Made by a program: the position numbers and the translations under genes | Assembly: GCA_020634435.1 (NCBI GenBank) | Contig: JACKBS010000020.1 | Span: 12,689 to 76,688 of the forward strand | Length of the DNA: 64,000 nucleotides | Direction: 5' to 3' | Origin: Ardenticatenaceae bacterium | Lineage (GTDB): Bacteria; Chloroflexota; Anaerolineae; Promineifilales; Promineifilaceae | Shown: positions 40,926 to 50,249 of the stretch, one piece after another | Numbering within the stretch: position 1 is the stretch's first letter | Layout: the number at the start of each line of letters is the position of its first letter | The notes under the pieces: model-generated | Databases searched by the model: none | Told to the model about the DNA's origin: nothing | Seen by the model: the letters and a program-made list of their open reading frames with translations, nothing else

Positions 40926-43900
40926 CTAAGGGGTTAAAGCACACCTAAAACCTAAACTGTTATAGGTTTCCAATGGACTCGAATAAAAACGATAATCTGA
41001 ACGAACACTAATCCACGCATTATTAAACGCGCCACCCCGAAGAGCCTTCAAGGTTCCCGAACTTGGACCAAAAGGATTACTAAGAGAGGATATACTATAA
41101 TAGTCAACCTGATACCAATCGTTAACCCACTCATAAACATTTCCACTCATATCTAAGGCACCATAAATACTAACCCCCTGAGGGTAATTTCCAACACTAG
41201 TGGTATCTCCAATACAATTTTGATACGAAGTCCCGTTATCAAATTGAGTATTAGCTTGTGAACAGTTAGGAAGACTATCCCCCCAAGGATACATACGCGT
41301 ATCGCTTGAACCCCTTGATCCTTTTTCCCATTCGGCTTCTGTAGGTAAACGCTTTCCTGCCCACCCGCAGTAGTTTACTGCATCATACCAAGAAACATTT
41401 ATAACTGGATAGGTAGAGTAAGCAGAGTTATTGTAATATGAAGCTCGCGTTGCAGAGGAGAAATTCGAAGGCGGGTTGCAAGTTCCGCTTGATACACACT
41501 GAGCATATTGAGAATTTGTCACTTCAGTAGCATCCAAATAATAAGAATTTAGAAATACGGTGTGTAGTGGTAATTCATTAGGTTGGCAAATTTCGCCTGG
41601 ACTATTGCTATCACAACCCATCTGGAACTCCCCGGCTGGTACGTATACCATCCCGCCTATGGGAGGCGGGGTTGTGCCACTCTGAAGCGTAAAATTAACG
41701 CCGCTGGCACTCGGCGGCAGGGTCCTTATTTGCACAGCAGGTGTAAAAGGGTAGCCACTGAGAGCGGGCACAACGGTGTATTTACCCTGTGAGGGAATAG
41801 CAATCGTGTAATTGCCGTTACTGTCAGTTGCGGCACTGTAGTTTGCCGTTGCCTGCGTGGAACCCGCCTCCGTGAAGGCTACTATCCCTGCGCCAGACGT
41901 TACCCCACGTGTAACCAATGGCAGGTAGATTTCATAAGCATTGCCAAACGTATCGTGCAAGTACGCCGACGTCTGCCACCCCGCTGTATCTTCATCTAGC
42001 AAAATAAAGGTATCGTCGTCCAGCAAAGTAATTGGCACAATGGTATAGGGACCATCAATGCCGCTAGCGCGAATCGCCTCTCCAGAAAAACGCATTGTTA
42101 TCTGCTGCGTCCCAGGCGTTGCCACACTGACAATCTGGTTGGCCTGATCAATAAACTGTCCACCATTACCCGTTAGCATAGCGGAAAATGAGATGGTTCC
42201 CGCTTCTACCACTTCAACGTTAGCCTCAAATTCCAGGTACTCATACAGTCCGTTTCCATCGGCGTCAATGGGACTGTCCCCATAGCCACCTTGCAGGCTG
42301 GCTATATTGGGAGCTACCGAAAAGACGGTGGCGGTCGTGCGCTTGAAGTCCAAACCACTGTGATTACCTTCTGCAATCACATCAACCACGTAGAACCCTG
42401 ATTGATTAGTATCCAGATACGTACCTGAATAAACACCATCAGACGCTACAGCATCGGGCGCTGCCCCATTGTCCAATAAACCGATGCTGGACTCACTGCC
42501 GTCCGGCTTAGTTACTGTGGCAGACAATGTAGCACCGGTCACCGACGTCCCGGCTGCGGTTACCGTTGTGGTCAGCACCACTGGTGTAGCCAAAGGCTGC
42601 ACGTCTGGCGCAAATGCTTCGGCAACCAGCGTTGTCTCTGCGTTGGCACGCACCGTGTAAGTAATTGGATATGGAGAACTGACCGCGGACACAGAATAAC
42701 TCCATGAACCAGTTACCGTATCGGTAATCACATAAGTTGACAGCCCACCATCCTCCGCTGCTAACTTTTCATACCCAATGTTGGCATCAGATTCCGCCAC
42801 AACCGGTGTAATCGGAGCACCATTTCCATCTACCAGCGTAAAATCCACGTCCCCACCTTCCCAAGTAACATAAAAGGTGCTCTGCGCATTCCAGTCCACC
42901 GAAAAAGTGTTCGTATCAGTTTCTCCAACTGCTAGCTCACCTGTTCCGAGCAAGATTGGTGGAACAAAGATAGACTCTCCATTCACCTTCATCTGTGCTG
43001 CTGCTGTTTGTGGACATTGTGTCCAGCTAGTTCCTAGAGAGTTTCTTATAGATATGTAATAAGTATTTGCAGGATTAACATATGAATCCACATCCCCCAA
43101 ACCAAACCCATCGACAAACCCGTGCATATCATTATTCGTAATGACTGCAACACGCGGGTATTGAGATGAAAGGGAGGAGTTAATACCAAGTTCACGTGAA
43201 CTACGAAGCGAAACACCAATATCTCCAGGCGCTCCAGACCAGGGGGAGTAGATGGCCCGCCACCAGTCAGATACAGAGGACTGTGGCAAAAAGTCACCAC
43301 CAATTAATCGGTAGCAAACGCCGTATGGTTGACCAGAGGCATGGTTATATGTATCCATGACGCTGTGGAATAATTGCGCAGACGAGAGGAAATCATTCAG
43401 ATTGAACTGATTAAAAAAGTGTTTTCCTGCAATTACTACCGCACCTGGATATGCTTCCTCAGGTATCCGTGTCCCACCATGAGGTGATCCTAAGGTAAAC
43501 AAGTTATCCACTGTGATACCTAATTGCCGATCAGTCTGATAGTAACCCGATTCGAGATAAAAACGGGCATTCAACCCACCATAGCTATGCCCAATGATGT
43601 CGAAATGACCATTCCAGGAAGGGTTGGCCCCTTTAATCTCATAATATCTACTCCGAATAAAACTCTGTATATTCTGCCGATTTTGATCCTGGCTGTTGAG
43701 AGACGAGACACCAGTAACATAAAACAGGTTGCAACCTTCCACGTACCCATCTTGCGCCATCCATTGGGAAAGCTGGGCAAAACCCATTTCATCATCTGCC
43801 ATGATATCTGGCCCGCCCCAACCATGAATGAGCAGCACAGGTTGTTTGCTCAAGTCACAGCCATATGCGGTAATTATGATACCCGGCACAGGGTTGCCAC

Positions 43901-44066
43901 TGCTGTTAGTTACGCGCCCGGAAATGGCGTAGGCTCCAGTGGGCGCAGCCGGTGCTTCCGGCAATAGAGCATCTACGGCAGTGGGTGCAGGCGCAGCAGA
44001 AGTCGCCAGCAGCATAAATATTGTCAGGAAGCTAAAAAAGAAAATGAATACTTTTGAACGCGACAT
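40926..44066 (-). CDS. Exported multidomain lipase-like hydrolase fused to an FGE/SUMF1-like domain
   Basis: The 1046-residue product has a signal peptide (about 1-25), a carboxypeptidase-regulatory-like strand pair (ISGRVTNSSGNPVPG, 48-62), and an alpha/beta-hydrolase (about 75-310) with GHSYGG nucleophile Ser161. Beta-sandwich domains follow, one choice-of-anchor-X-like and one with DSNGNYTIAIPSQG. It ends in an FGE-sulfatase-like domain (about 804-1046: GMVYVPAGEFQMG... RGGAFN). The FGE active-site cysteine pair is missing, so that domain is probably a binding module. Base use is AT-richer, and no ACGGCCGT copy occurs. ATG 44066 follows GAGGAG. Confidence 0.82.
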   Translation of the reverse strand: MSRSKVFIFFFSFLTIFMLLATSAAPAPTAVDALLPEAPAAPTGAYAISGRVTNSSGNPVPGIIITAYGCDLSKQPVLLIHGWGGPDIMADDEMGFAQLSQWMAQDGYVEGCNLFYVTGVSSLNSQDQNRQNIQSFIRSRYYEIKGANPSWNGHFDIIGHSYGGLNARFYLESGYYQTDRQLGITVDNLFTLGSPHGGTRIPEEAYPGAVVIAGKHFFNQFNLNDFLSSAQLFHSVMDTYNHASGQPYGVCYRLIGGDFLPQSSVSDWWRAIYSPWSGAPGDIGVSLRSSRELGINSSLSSQYPRVAVITNNDMHGFVDGFGLGDVDSYVNPANTYYISIRNSLGTSWTQCPQTAAAQMKVNGESIFVPPILLGTGELAVGETDTNTFSVDWNAQSTFYVTWEGGDVDFTLVDGNGAPITPVVAESDANIGYEKLAAEDGGLSTYVITDTVTGSWSYSVSAVSSPYPITYTVRANAETTLVAEAFAPDVQPLATPVVLTTTVTAAGTSVTGATLSATVTKPDGSESSIGLLDNGAAPDAVASDGVYSGTYLDTNQSGFYVVDVIAEGNHSGLDFKRTTATVFSVAPNIASLQGGYGDSPIDADGNGLYEYLEFEANVEVVEAGTISFSAMLTGNGGQFIDQANQIVSVATPGTQQITMRFSGEAIRASGIDGPYTIVPITLLDDDTFILLDEDTAGWQTSAYLHDTFGNAYEIYLPLVTRGVTSGAGIVAFTEAGSTQATANYSAATDSNGNYTIAIPSQGKYTVVPALSGYPFTPAVQIRTLPPSASGVNFTLQSGTTPPPIGGMVYVPAGEFQMGCDSNSPGEICQPNELPLHTVFLNSYYLDATEVTNSQYAQCVSSGTCNPPSNFSSATRASYYNNSAYSTYPVINVSWYDAVNYCGWAGKRLPTEAEWEKGSRGSSDTRMYPWGDSLPNCSQANTQFDNGTSYQNCIGDTTSVGNYPQGVSIYGALDMSGNVYEWVNDWYQVDYYSISSLSNPFGPSSGTLKALRGGAFNNAWISVRSDYRFYSSPLETYNSLGFRCALTP

Positions 44067-44130
44067 TGAATTTTCTCCTCTTTTTAAAACCCTTGATTGT
44101 TTAACGAGTGAACTTTTGGCACACAGCGTC

Positions 44131-44159
44131 ATTATAAATTGCGCAAGGCTCTAATTCAA
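44131..44159 (-). promoter_or_regulatory. Promoter of the lipase fusion gene
   Basis: TTGAAT (44159-44154), 17 bases and the consensus TATAAT (44136-44131) on the minus strand, about 65 bases before the start. Confidence 0.65.
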
Positions 44160-44243
44160 TTGTTTTCAAGTAAACGTATCAAACTTCGGCTATACTTGGC
44201 GGGATGAAGCTATGTCTACCAACCTACAGCCAAGAGGTGCCTC

Positions 44244-45326
44244 ATGCCTGACTTTCCCATTTTTGATGGCCACAACGATACGCTGCTCAATTTGCATCTA
44301 GAACATCGCGGCAACGGCCGTTCCTTCTTTGAACGCTCGGAAATTGGCCACATCGACCTGCCCCGCGCCCGCGAAGGCGGCCTGGCTGGCGGCTTTTTCG
44401 CCGTCTTCACCCCCAACCGCCGCCGCCCCGCCACCGAAAAAGAGAAAAAAGCCGACGCCAAAAACTTTAAGAAGACCAAAAAAGGGTACAAGGTGCCCCT
44501 GCCAGAGCCTATCCGCCACAAAGATGCGCTAAGGTTCACAACGGCCGTTGCCACCCACCTCTTTGAGATCGAGAAAGCGTCTGAAGGCGAAGTCAAAATT
44601 GTGCGCACCACCAAAGAGCTGCGTAAGTGTCTGAAGGACGGCACCTTTGCCGCCATTTTCCACATCGAAGGGGCCGAAGCGATTGACACCAACTACGACG
44701 CCCTGCACATTCTGCACGCCGCCGGGCTGCGCTCGCTAGGATTGGTCTGGAGCCGCCCCAACAAGTTCGGCTACGGCGTCCCGTTCAGCTTCCCCAAGTC
44801 GCCCGACATCGGCCCCGGCCTCACCAAAGCGGGCAAAGGGCTGGTGCGTACCTGCAACGAACTCAAGGTGATGATCGATCTGTCCCACCTGAACGAAAAA
44901 GGGTTCTGGGACGTGGCCAAAATTAGCGATGCGCCGCTGGTGGCCACCCACTCCAACGCCCACGCCCTGGCCGCCTCGCCGCGCAACCTGACGGACAAGC
45001 AGCTAGACGCCATTAAGGAGACGGGTGGCATGGTGGGGATTAACTTTCACGTGGGATTTTTGCGGGAAGACGGCCGTTTCAAAGAACCCACCTCTCTCAG
45101 CGAAATTGTGCGCCACCTTGTCTACATTGCCGACCGGATCGGCATTGATCACGTTGGGTTTGGCTCTGACTTTGACGGCGCCACCATGCCCAACGACCTG
45201 GGCGATGTCACTGGGCTGCCCAAGATCATCCAGGCGCTTCAAGAGCATGGGTTTGACAAAGCCGCCCTTAAAAAAGTATCCCATGAGAATTGGGTGCGTG
45301 TGCTACAGCAGACCTGGGGAGAATGA
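44244..45326 (+). CDS. Membrane dipeptidase-like M19 metallopeptidase
   Basis: The 360-residue protein has the M19 zinc ligands in order: FDGHND, the bridging Glu in FHIEGAEAI, DLSHL, THSNAH and GSDFDG. Family members cleave dipeptides, including D-residue and beta-lactam ones. There is no signal peptide, so it is probably cytoplasmic, as in many bacterial M19 proteins. AAGAGGTG lies six bases before ATG 44244. It is divergent from the lipase gene. Confidence 0.92.
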   Translation: MPDFPIFDGHNDTLLNLHLEHRGNGRSFFERSEIGHIDLPRAREGGLAGGFFAVFTPNRRRPATEKEKKADAKNFKKTKKGYKVPLPEPIRHKDALRFTTAVATHLFEIEKASEGEVKIVRTTKELRKCLKDGTFAAIFHIEGAEAIDTNYDALHILHAAGLRSLGLVWSRPNKFGYGVPFSFPKSPDIGPGLTKAGKGLVRTCNELKVMIDLSHLNEKGFWDVAKISDAPLVATHSNAHALAASPRNLTDKQLDAIKETGGMVGINFHVGFLREDGRFKEPTSLSEIVRHLVYIADRIGIDHVGFGSDFDGATMPNDLGDVTGLPKIIQALQEHGFDKAALKKVSHENWVRVLQQTWGE

Positions 45327-45377
45327 TAGAGGACCGGGTTACAAAAGTCGTGGGTTCTTTTGTTATCTTTTTCTTTA

Positions 45378-45386
45378 TGCTAGAAT
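45378..45386 (+). promoter_or_regulatory. Extended -10 promoter of the cNMP-binding protein gene
   Basis: TGCTAGAAT (45378-45386) is an extended -10; a T-rich TTGTTA lies 15 bases upstream of the hexamer as a weak -35. A short AAAAG/CTTTT hairpin precedes it. Confidence 0.4.
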
Positions 45387-45421
45387 GCTCACAGTCAAAT
45401 TTTGGCCAATAAGGTGACTTC

Positions 45422-45931
45422 ATGCATCAATCAACCAGTGCCATTCTTTCTGTAACCGATATTTTCGATACGTTTACCGAAACACAATTACAGTTAGTGG
45501 CGGCACTCTGCGAAACCAATACCTACCAGACCGGTGACATTTTGCTCAGAGAAAATGATCAGTCTACCGATCTGTACGTAATTGCTCGTGGCGGCGTTGA
45601 GGTGCTCATGAACCCCACGTTTGTGAGCGATGCGGTAACCGAGGGTGAAATGGTGGTGCTGACGGAACTACGCCAGGGACAGGTCTTTGGCGAAGTGGCC
45701 CTGGTAGATCAGGGAATGCGTTCCGCCACCATCCGCGTGAGCCAGGCCAACACCATGCTGCTGCGCATCGCCCGCGGTCGCCTGATGCAGCTGTGCGATA
45801 CCTATCCAGAACTTGGCTATAAATTGATGAAAAACCTGGCCGCTGATCTGGCCTTCAAAATTCGCAATACCGATCTAACCATTCGCCAGTACCAATTGAT
45901 GTTGTCTCAGTCCAAGATAGATGCATCATAG
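45422..45931 (+). CDS. Cyclic-nucleotide-binding-domain protein without DNA-binding domain
   Basis: The 169-residue protein is a single Crp-type cNMP fold: GDILLRENDQSTDLYVIARG, then GQVFGEVALVDQGMRSATIRV, where FGEVAL plus RSATI form the phosphate-binding cassette. The helix-turn-helix of Crp is absent; a C-helix-like tail follows. It may be a subunit or partner that senses a nucleotide. AAGGTGA precedes the ATG. It has its own promoter and lies between a peptidase and cinA. Confidence 0.85.
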   Translation: MHQSTSAILSVTDIFDTFTETQLQLVAALCETNTYQTGDILLRENDQSTDLYVIARGGVEVLMNPTFVSDAVTEGEMVVLTELRQGQVFGEVALVDQGMRSATIRVSQANTMLLRIARGRLMQLCDTYPELGYKLMKNLAADLAFKIRNTDLTIRQYQLMLSQSKIDAS

Positions 45932-46168
45932 GCATTGGAAAAGAAACCAGAGTCGTCACACCCAATGCAGTGCCCAACACCTTCGACCGATTTACTGACC
46001 CGAGCAGATTTTTCTTCAATCGTGGTAGCATCAAGGAAACGGCCGCTGCGCAGATCGCCTTCAGGTTGATAGCTCCGGGAGCCTGTCACCCCTAATCGAA
46101 ACCTGGCGGATCACTGCACCAAACATTTCTACCAATTCAGCTGTTCCAGGGTGGTTTGTAGTAACAAC
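45932..46168. other. Intergenic stretch
   Basis: No supported gene, tRNA or terminator is visible; it contains one ACGGCCGC variant. Confidence 0.4.
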
Positions 46169-47299
46169 ATGAAAGTGGAAATTATCAGCATCGGCACCGA
46201 ACTCCTCGTGAGTGACATCCTCGACACAAATGCCGCCTACATTTCTCGTAGTTTGCGGGAAGTTGCCATATCGCTTACCAGCAAAGTCACCATCGGCGAT
46301 GATCCCGAAATGATCGCCGACGCTTTTCGCGTGGCCCTGCGCCGCGCCGACATGGTGATTGCCACCGGTGGGCTGGGCACCGGCAAAGATGATTTTACCC
46401 GCCAGGCGGCCGCGGCCGTTTCCCATCGCACCATCACCTCAGAAGCTCCCGGCGTGCAGGGTGGCATCTTGCTAGGCGACAGCGAAGCTGGCTCCACCGG
46501 ATTGATGCTCGAAGAAGACAACGGCGTGTTGGTTTGCCTGCCCGGCAACCGGCGCGAAATGTCTTACTTGCTGGAAACAGAAGTGCTGCCCTACCTGCGG
46601 CGGCAACTGAGCAGTGAGCAAAAAACAGGCTGGACGCTACTCCGCTGTGTTGGGGTCATGGAAAGCAGCCTCAAGCAGGACCTGGCCGACCTCGCTTCCA
46701 TCGGCAGCAACCGCATCACCTTCGACTCGTTCGCTGGCCAGACCAACATTCGCCTTTCAGCCAAAGCCAGCTCAGACAAGGAGCTGCAAGAACAGCTACA
46801 AAAGTTGAAAACGGCCGTTTCCCAGCGCCTCGGTGATCATGTTTTTGGCGAAGAAGCCGATCGTCTGGAAACGGTGGTGCTGCACAATCTGGCCAAACAC
46901 AATTTGCGCCTCAGTGTGGCCGAGTGCTATACCCACGGCATCCTGGCCGGAACCATCGCCCCGCTGCCAGAAGCCACCCAACACATCCAGCTTCATTCCG
47001 CCCACACCTGGAATGAGCTGGCGACTGCGCTCCAGCTAGAAAACCTTACTGGCGACAATTTGAGCCAATGGTGTCGCAGCGCGGCCAACGCCCTGCGCAG
47101 CCAGACCCACAGCGACCTCAGCTTGATGGTGTACAGCAATGTCACTCAGGGCGGCGTGCAAATTCTGGTCACCCTGGCTTCGCCTAACGGCGTTTCTGTA
47201 ACGCAGCGGTCGTTTGGCGGCCATCCAGAAAACATTGACCAGTGGGCGTTAACCCTGGGGCTAACCCATTTGCGCCGCTGGCTGATGGTCCACAACTAA
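46169..47299 (+). CDS. cinA: CinA-family protein with divergent amidohydrolase domain
   Basis: The 376-residue protein has the N-terminal molybdopterin-binding-like (COG1058) domain: IISIGTELLVSDILDTNAAYIS, GGLGTGKDDFTR, and LPGNRREM. The C-terminal domain should be NMN amidohydrolase (PncC), with AESCTGG; here the motif reads AECYTHG, so the catalytic serine is replaced by cysteine and the second glycine is altered, and deamidase activity is doubtful. CinA proteins act in pyridine-nucleotide repair. ATG 46169 is preferred over GTG 46151. Length is slightly below the usual 410. Confidence 0.85.
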   Translation: MKVEIISIGTELLVSDILDTNAAYISRSLREVAISLTSKVTIGDDPEMIADAFRVALRRADMVIATGGLGTGKDDFTRQAAAAVSHRTITSEAPGVQGGILLGDSEAGSTGLMLEEDNGVLVCLPGNRREMSYLLETEVLPYLRRQLSSEQKTGWTLLRCVGVMESSLKQDLADLASIGSNRITFDSFAGQTNIRLSAKASSDKELQEQLQKLKTAVSQRLGDHVFGEEADRLETVVLHNLAKHNLRLSVAECYTHGILAGTIAPLPEATQHIQLHSAHTWNELATALQLENLTGDNLSQWCRSAANALRSQTHSDLSLMVYSNVTQGGVQILVTLASPNGVSVTQRSFGGHPENIDQWALTLGLTHLRRWLMVHN

Positions 47300-47318
47300 G
47301 CAGAAACGGCCGTTTCTG
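47299..47318. repeat. Extended palindrome around ACGGCCGT after cinA
   Basis: GCAGAAACGGCCGTTTCTGC is a perfect 20-base palindrome directly after the cinA stop. The stretch 47,319-47,491 shows no gene. Confidence 0.8.
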
Positions 47319-47491
47319 CACCCAACCTCATCTCCCTCGCGTAAAGCGTACCAACCACCGCAGCGCTGGAACCTCGCCGCACCGTAAAAATACGGCATGC
47401 GAAAACCAGCCGGTTAGTGGTATAAATGAGTACGCGCACTTGCGTTTAAGATTGGACGTTACAAACCAATCACACAAAGGGAGAAATTTAA

Positions 47492-48787
47492 ATGCGTATT
47501 GGGATGGTAACTGCCTGCTACAAACCCGTGGTCAACGGGGTCACGCGCATGGTTTCCCTGTACAAAGAACATTTAGAAGCCGCTGGGCATGAAGTGACAA
47601 TCTTCACGCTGGGCGACCCAGACCCAAGTGACGAAGCGGGCGTCATGCGCTCGCCGGGGCTGATGTTGGGCGATTATGGCTACTACATCACCATGCGCTA
47701 CAGCAACGAGGCGCAAGCCTTGCTGCAAGAAATGGACATCATTCACTGCCACCACCTGTTTATGAGTGTGGAAATTGCCCACCGCTACGGCCGTTCCCCC
47801 ATCGTCTACACCAACCATACCCGCTACGATTTGTACACTGGCTCCTACATTTCCTTACCTCAACCCGCCGCCGACGCCATCATGCGCCAGGTTTGGCCCG
47901 AATTTACCGACTACGCCGATGTGGTGGTGACCCCCTCGGCCAGCGTGCGGGATGTAATGCTGGAATTTGGCGTGCGTCGCCCAATCGAAGTGATTGAAAA
48001 CGGCGTGGATTTACGGCCGTTCCACCACCCCACCCGACCCTTGACCAAAACCGATTTAGGCGTGCCAGAAACGGCCGTTTTGGTCACCTATGTCGGTCGT
48101 CTGTCGCCCGAAAAAGATGTAGACATCCTACTGGAGCAGTTTGCCATCGCCAAAGATGTGGTGCCCAATCTGCACCTGATGATCATGGGCCAGGGTACGG
48201 CCCGACCCGATCTGGAACGACTGGCCAGCCAGCTGGGCGTGGCCAACAGCGTGCTTTTCACTGGTCCGGTGGCTTACGATCAGGTGAGCAACTATCTGGC
48301 TGCCGCCGATTTGTTTGCCACCGCCTCCGTCACCGAGGTGCATCCGCTAACCGTCATTGAAGCGATGGCATCTGGATTGCCAGTGGTGGCCGTATCGGCG
48401 CCCGGCATTGTGGACACCGTCGTTAGCGGCGAATCCGGCCTGCTGACCACCAAGCCAGAGGGCGGGTTGGCCGCAGCCCTGGTTGGCCTGGCCAGCAACG
48501 ACGCCCGGCGACAGGAAATGGCTCGGGCCGCCCGCTCTACCAGTGAACGATTTGCCATTCACAACACAGTGCAGCGCACCCTGGACCTCTACGAACGCCT
48601 ACGCGAAGAACGGCCCGATCTGACCCGCAAAAAGATGCACGGCCGTCGCATTTTTGACTCCGAACGGCTAAAGCCCGTGGTGGATCAGCTGGGCAAGCTG
48701 CTCTGGCCTGCCGAAAAAGAGCCGTCCAGTCGCCGCTGGTTTTTGCCCGCCAGCACCACCTCTACCGAACGGACTCATGGCAACTAG
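47492..48787 (+). CDS. Family 4 glycosyltransferase
   Basis: The 431-residue protein has a GT-B fold: N-terminal ACYKPVVNGVTRMV and HCHHLFMSVEI, and C-terminal TYVGRLSPEKDVDILLEQF and SVTEVHPLTVIEAMASGLPVV with the conserved Glu pair of GT4. It resembles enzymes that add sugars to diacylglycerol (mono-glucosyl type), judged from the NHTRYDLYTGSY region. It would thus make membrane glycolipid from UDP-sugar, a likely but unproven role. AAAGGGAG precedes the ATG. The last 11 bases overlap the yraN gene. Confidence 0.85.
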   Translation: MRIGMVTACYKPVVNGVTRMVSLYKEHLEAAGHEVTIFTLGDPDPSDEAGVMRSPGLMLGDYGYYITMRYSNEAQALLQEMDIIHCHHLFMSVEIAHRYGRSPIVYTNHTRYDLYTGSYISLPQPAADAIMRQVWPEFTDYADVVVTPSASVRDVMLEFGVRRPIEVIENGVDLRPFHHPTRPLTKTDLGVPETAVLVTYVGRLSPEKDVDILLEQFAIAKDVVPNLHLMIMGQGTARPDLERLASQLGVANSVLFTGPVAYDQVSNYLAAADLFATASVTEVHPLTVIEAMASGLPVVAVSAPGIVDTVVSGESGLLTTKPEGGLAAALVGLASNDARRQEMARAARSTSERFAIHNTVQRTLDLYERLREERPDLTRKKMHGRRIFDSERLKPVVDQLGKLLWPAEKEPSSRRWFLPASTTSTERTHGN

Positions 48788-49166
48788 TACGCCAGATGGC
48801 GCTTCTCGCAAAAGGCTAGGGGCCTGGGGCGAGCACGTCGCCGCTACCCGGCTGGAAGCGGATGGTTATCGCATCGTCGCCCGCAATTGGCGCTGTACTC
48901 AGGGCGAAATTGATCTCATTGCCCAGGCAAGTGATGGCCTGATGGTGTTTGTAGAAGTAAAAACACGCCGGGGCCGCAGCATGGGCCTGCCAGAAGAAGC
49001 GCTCACGCCGCACAAAAGCCGTAAGCTCATCCAGCTGGCCGAAATTTACCTGGGCGAACACGATTTGGACGTGGAATGGCGGCTCGATCTGATGGCCGTA
49101 GAGCTAGACACCGGCGGCAAGCTGCTGCGCTGCGAGCATATTCAGAATGCGGTGTTGGGGTGGTGA
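48777..49166 (+). CDS. YraN/UPF0102-family protein
   Basis: The 129-residue protein has the restriction-endonuclease-like fold signature LGAWGEHVAATRLEADGY, NWRCTQGEIDLIAQ and FVEVKTRRG, i.e. the D/E-x-K motif. Family proteins are predicted nucleases of unknown function. The start overlaps the upstream GT4 gene by 11 bases (ATG 48777 within ACTCATGGCAA), so the two are coupled. miaA follows after a period-7 repeat. Confidence 0.9.
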   Translation: MATSTPDGASRKRLGAWGEHVAATRLEADGYRIVARNWRCTQGEIDLIAQASDGLMVFVEVKTRRGRSMGLPEEALTPHKSRKLIQLAEIYLGEHDLDVEWRLDLMAVELDTGGKLLRCEHIQNAVLGW

Positions 49167-49262
49167 AGGAGTGACAGGGTGACAAGGTGAAAGGGTGAAC
49201 CGGTAGCCACCAACCACTTGCAACTTACCACTTTCACTTTTCACTTTTCACTTCAAACTTTA
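49166..49262. repeat. Period-7/8 repeat array between yraN and miaA
   Basis: GTGACAGGGTGACAAGGTGA units are followed by ACTTTTCACTTTTCACTT units in complementary orientation. The array ends two bases before the AGGAGG of miaA. Confidence 0.7.
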
Positions 49263-49274
49263 CAGGAGGACAGT

Positions 49275-50219
49275 TTGGATCAACCTCTAGTCGTGCTGGT
49301 GGGGCAAACGGCCGTTGGCAAAACCGCCCTCTCGCTGCAATTGGCCCAGGCATTAAACGGGGAGATCGTCTCGGCCGATTCGCGCCTGTTTTACCGGGGC
49401 ATGGACATTGGCACGGCCAAACCAAACACTGCTGAACAGACGGCCGTACCGCACCACCTCATTGATCTGTGTACCCCCGACGAGACAATTACCCTCGGCG
49501 AATACCAGCGACGCGCTTACCAAACCATTGAATTTGTGTTGAGCAACGGCCGTCTCCCCATTTTAGTTGGCGGTACCGGGCAGTACGTGAAGGCCGTGGT
49601 CGAAGGCTGGGGCATCCCCGAAGTGCCACCGCAGCCCAAACTGCGCGCCGCCCTGGCCCAGCTGCCCGGCCCAGAACTGGCCCGCTGGCTGGCCGCGCTC
49701 GATCCCGAAGCCGCCGAAAAACACGACCCCCGCAACCTGCGCCGCGTCATCCGCGCCCTGGAAGTGACCCTGGTAGCCGGACGGCCGATTTCCGAACTCC
49801 AGCGCAAACATCCGCCACCCTACCGCATCCTGCAAATTGGCCTGCGCCGCCCGCGCGAGGAACTATATGCCCGCATCGACCAGCGGGTGGACCAGATGAT
49901 GGCCAATGGCCTGCTGGCCGAGCTGGAACGATTGCGCGGTTGGGGTTACGGCCGTTCCCTGCCCAGCATGAGTGGTTTAGGTTACCGGCAGCTGTGGGCC
50001 TACCTGGATGGCGAAATGAGCCTGGCCGAAGCCGTCGAGCGCATCAAGTTTGAAACCCATCGTTTTGCCCGCCACCAGGCCAACTGGTTCCAGGAAAGCG
50101 ACCCGGCGATTACCTGGTTTGCCATGAACGATGGCGTGGAAACGGCCGTTCTTGAGCACGTCAAACAGTGGCTAAAAGAAGGCAAAACGGGCAACGGCCA
50201 CGCCACAAAGCCGCTATAA
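49275..50219 (+). CDS. miaA: tRNA dimethylallyltransferase
   Basis: The 314-residue protein has P-loop GQTAVGKT (10-17), EIVSADSRLFYRGMDIGTAKP, GGTGQYVKAVVEG and DPRNLRRVIRALEV, diagnostic of MiaA. It adds dimethylallyl to A37 of UNN-reading tRNAs. The start is a TTG at 49275 because the only good ribosome site (AGGAGG, 49264-49269) lies five bases before it; longer frames would begin inside the repeat. The C-terminal part has RFARHQANWFQ. Confidence 0.95.
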   Translation: MDQPLVVLVGQTAVGKTALSLQLAQALNGEIVSADSRLFYRGMDIGTAKPNTAEQTAVPHHLIDLCTPDETITLGEYQRRAYQTIEFVLSNGRLPILVGGTGQYVKAVVEGWGIPEVPPQPKLRAALAQLPGPELARWLAALDPEAAEKHDPRNLRRVIRALEVTLVAGRPISELQRKHPPPYRILQIGLRRPREELYARIDQRVDQMMANGLLAELERLRGWGYGRSLPSMSGLGYRQLWAYLDGEMSLAEAVERIKFETHRFARHQANWFQESDPAITWFAMNDGVETAVLEHVKQWLKEGKTGNGHATKPL

Positions 50220-50249
50220 TCCCCGCAAATCATCACCGAGGTCAGAACA

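Noticed and set aside
40926..41650. Formylglycine-generating enzyme activity for the C-terminal domain of the lipase fusion
   Set aside because: The active-site cysteine pair expected near the C-terminus is absent, and no sulfatase gene is nearby.
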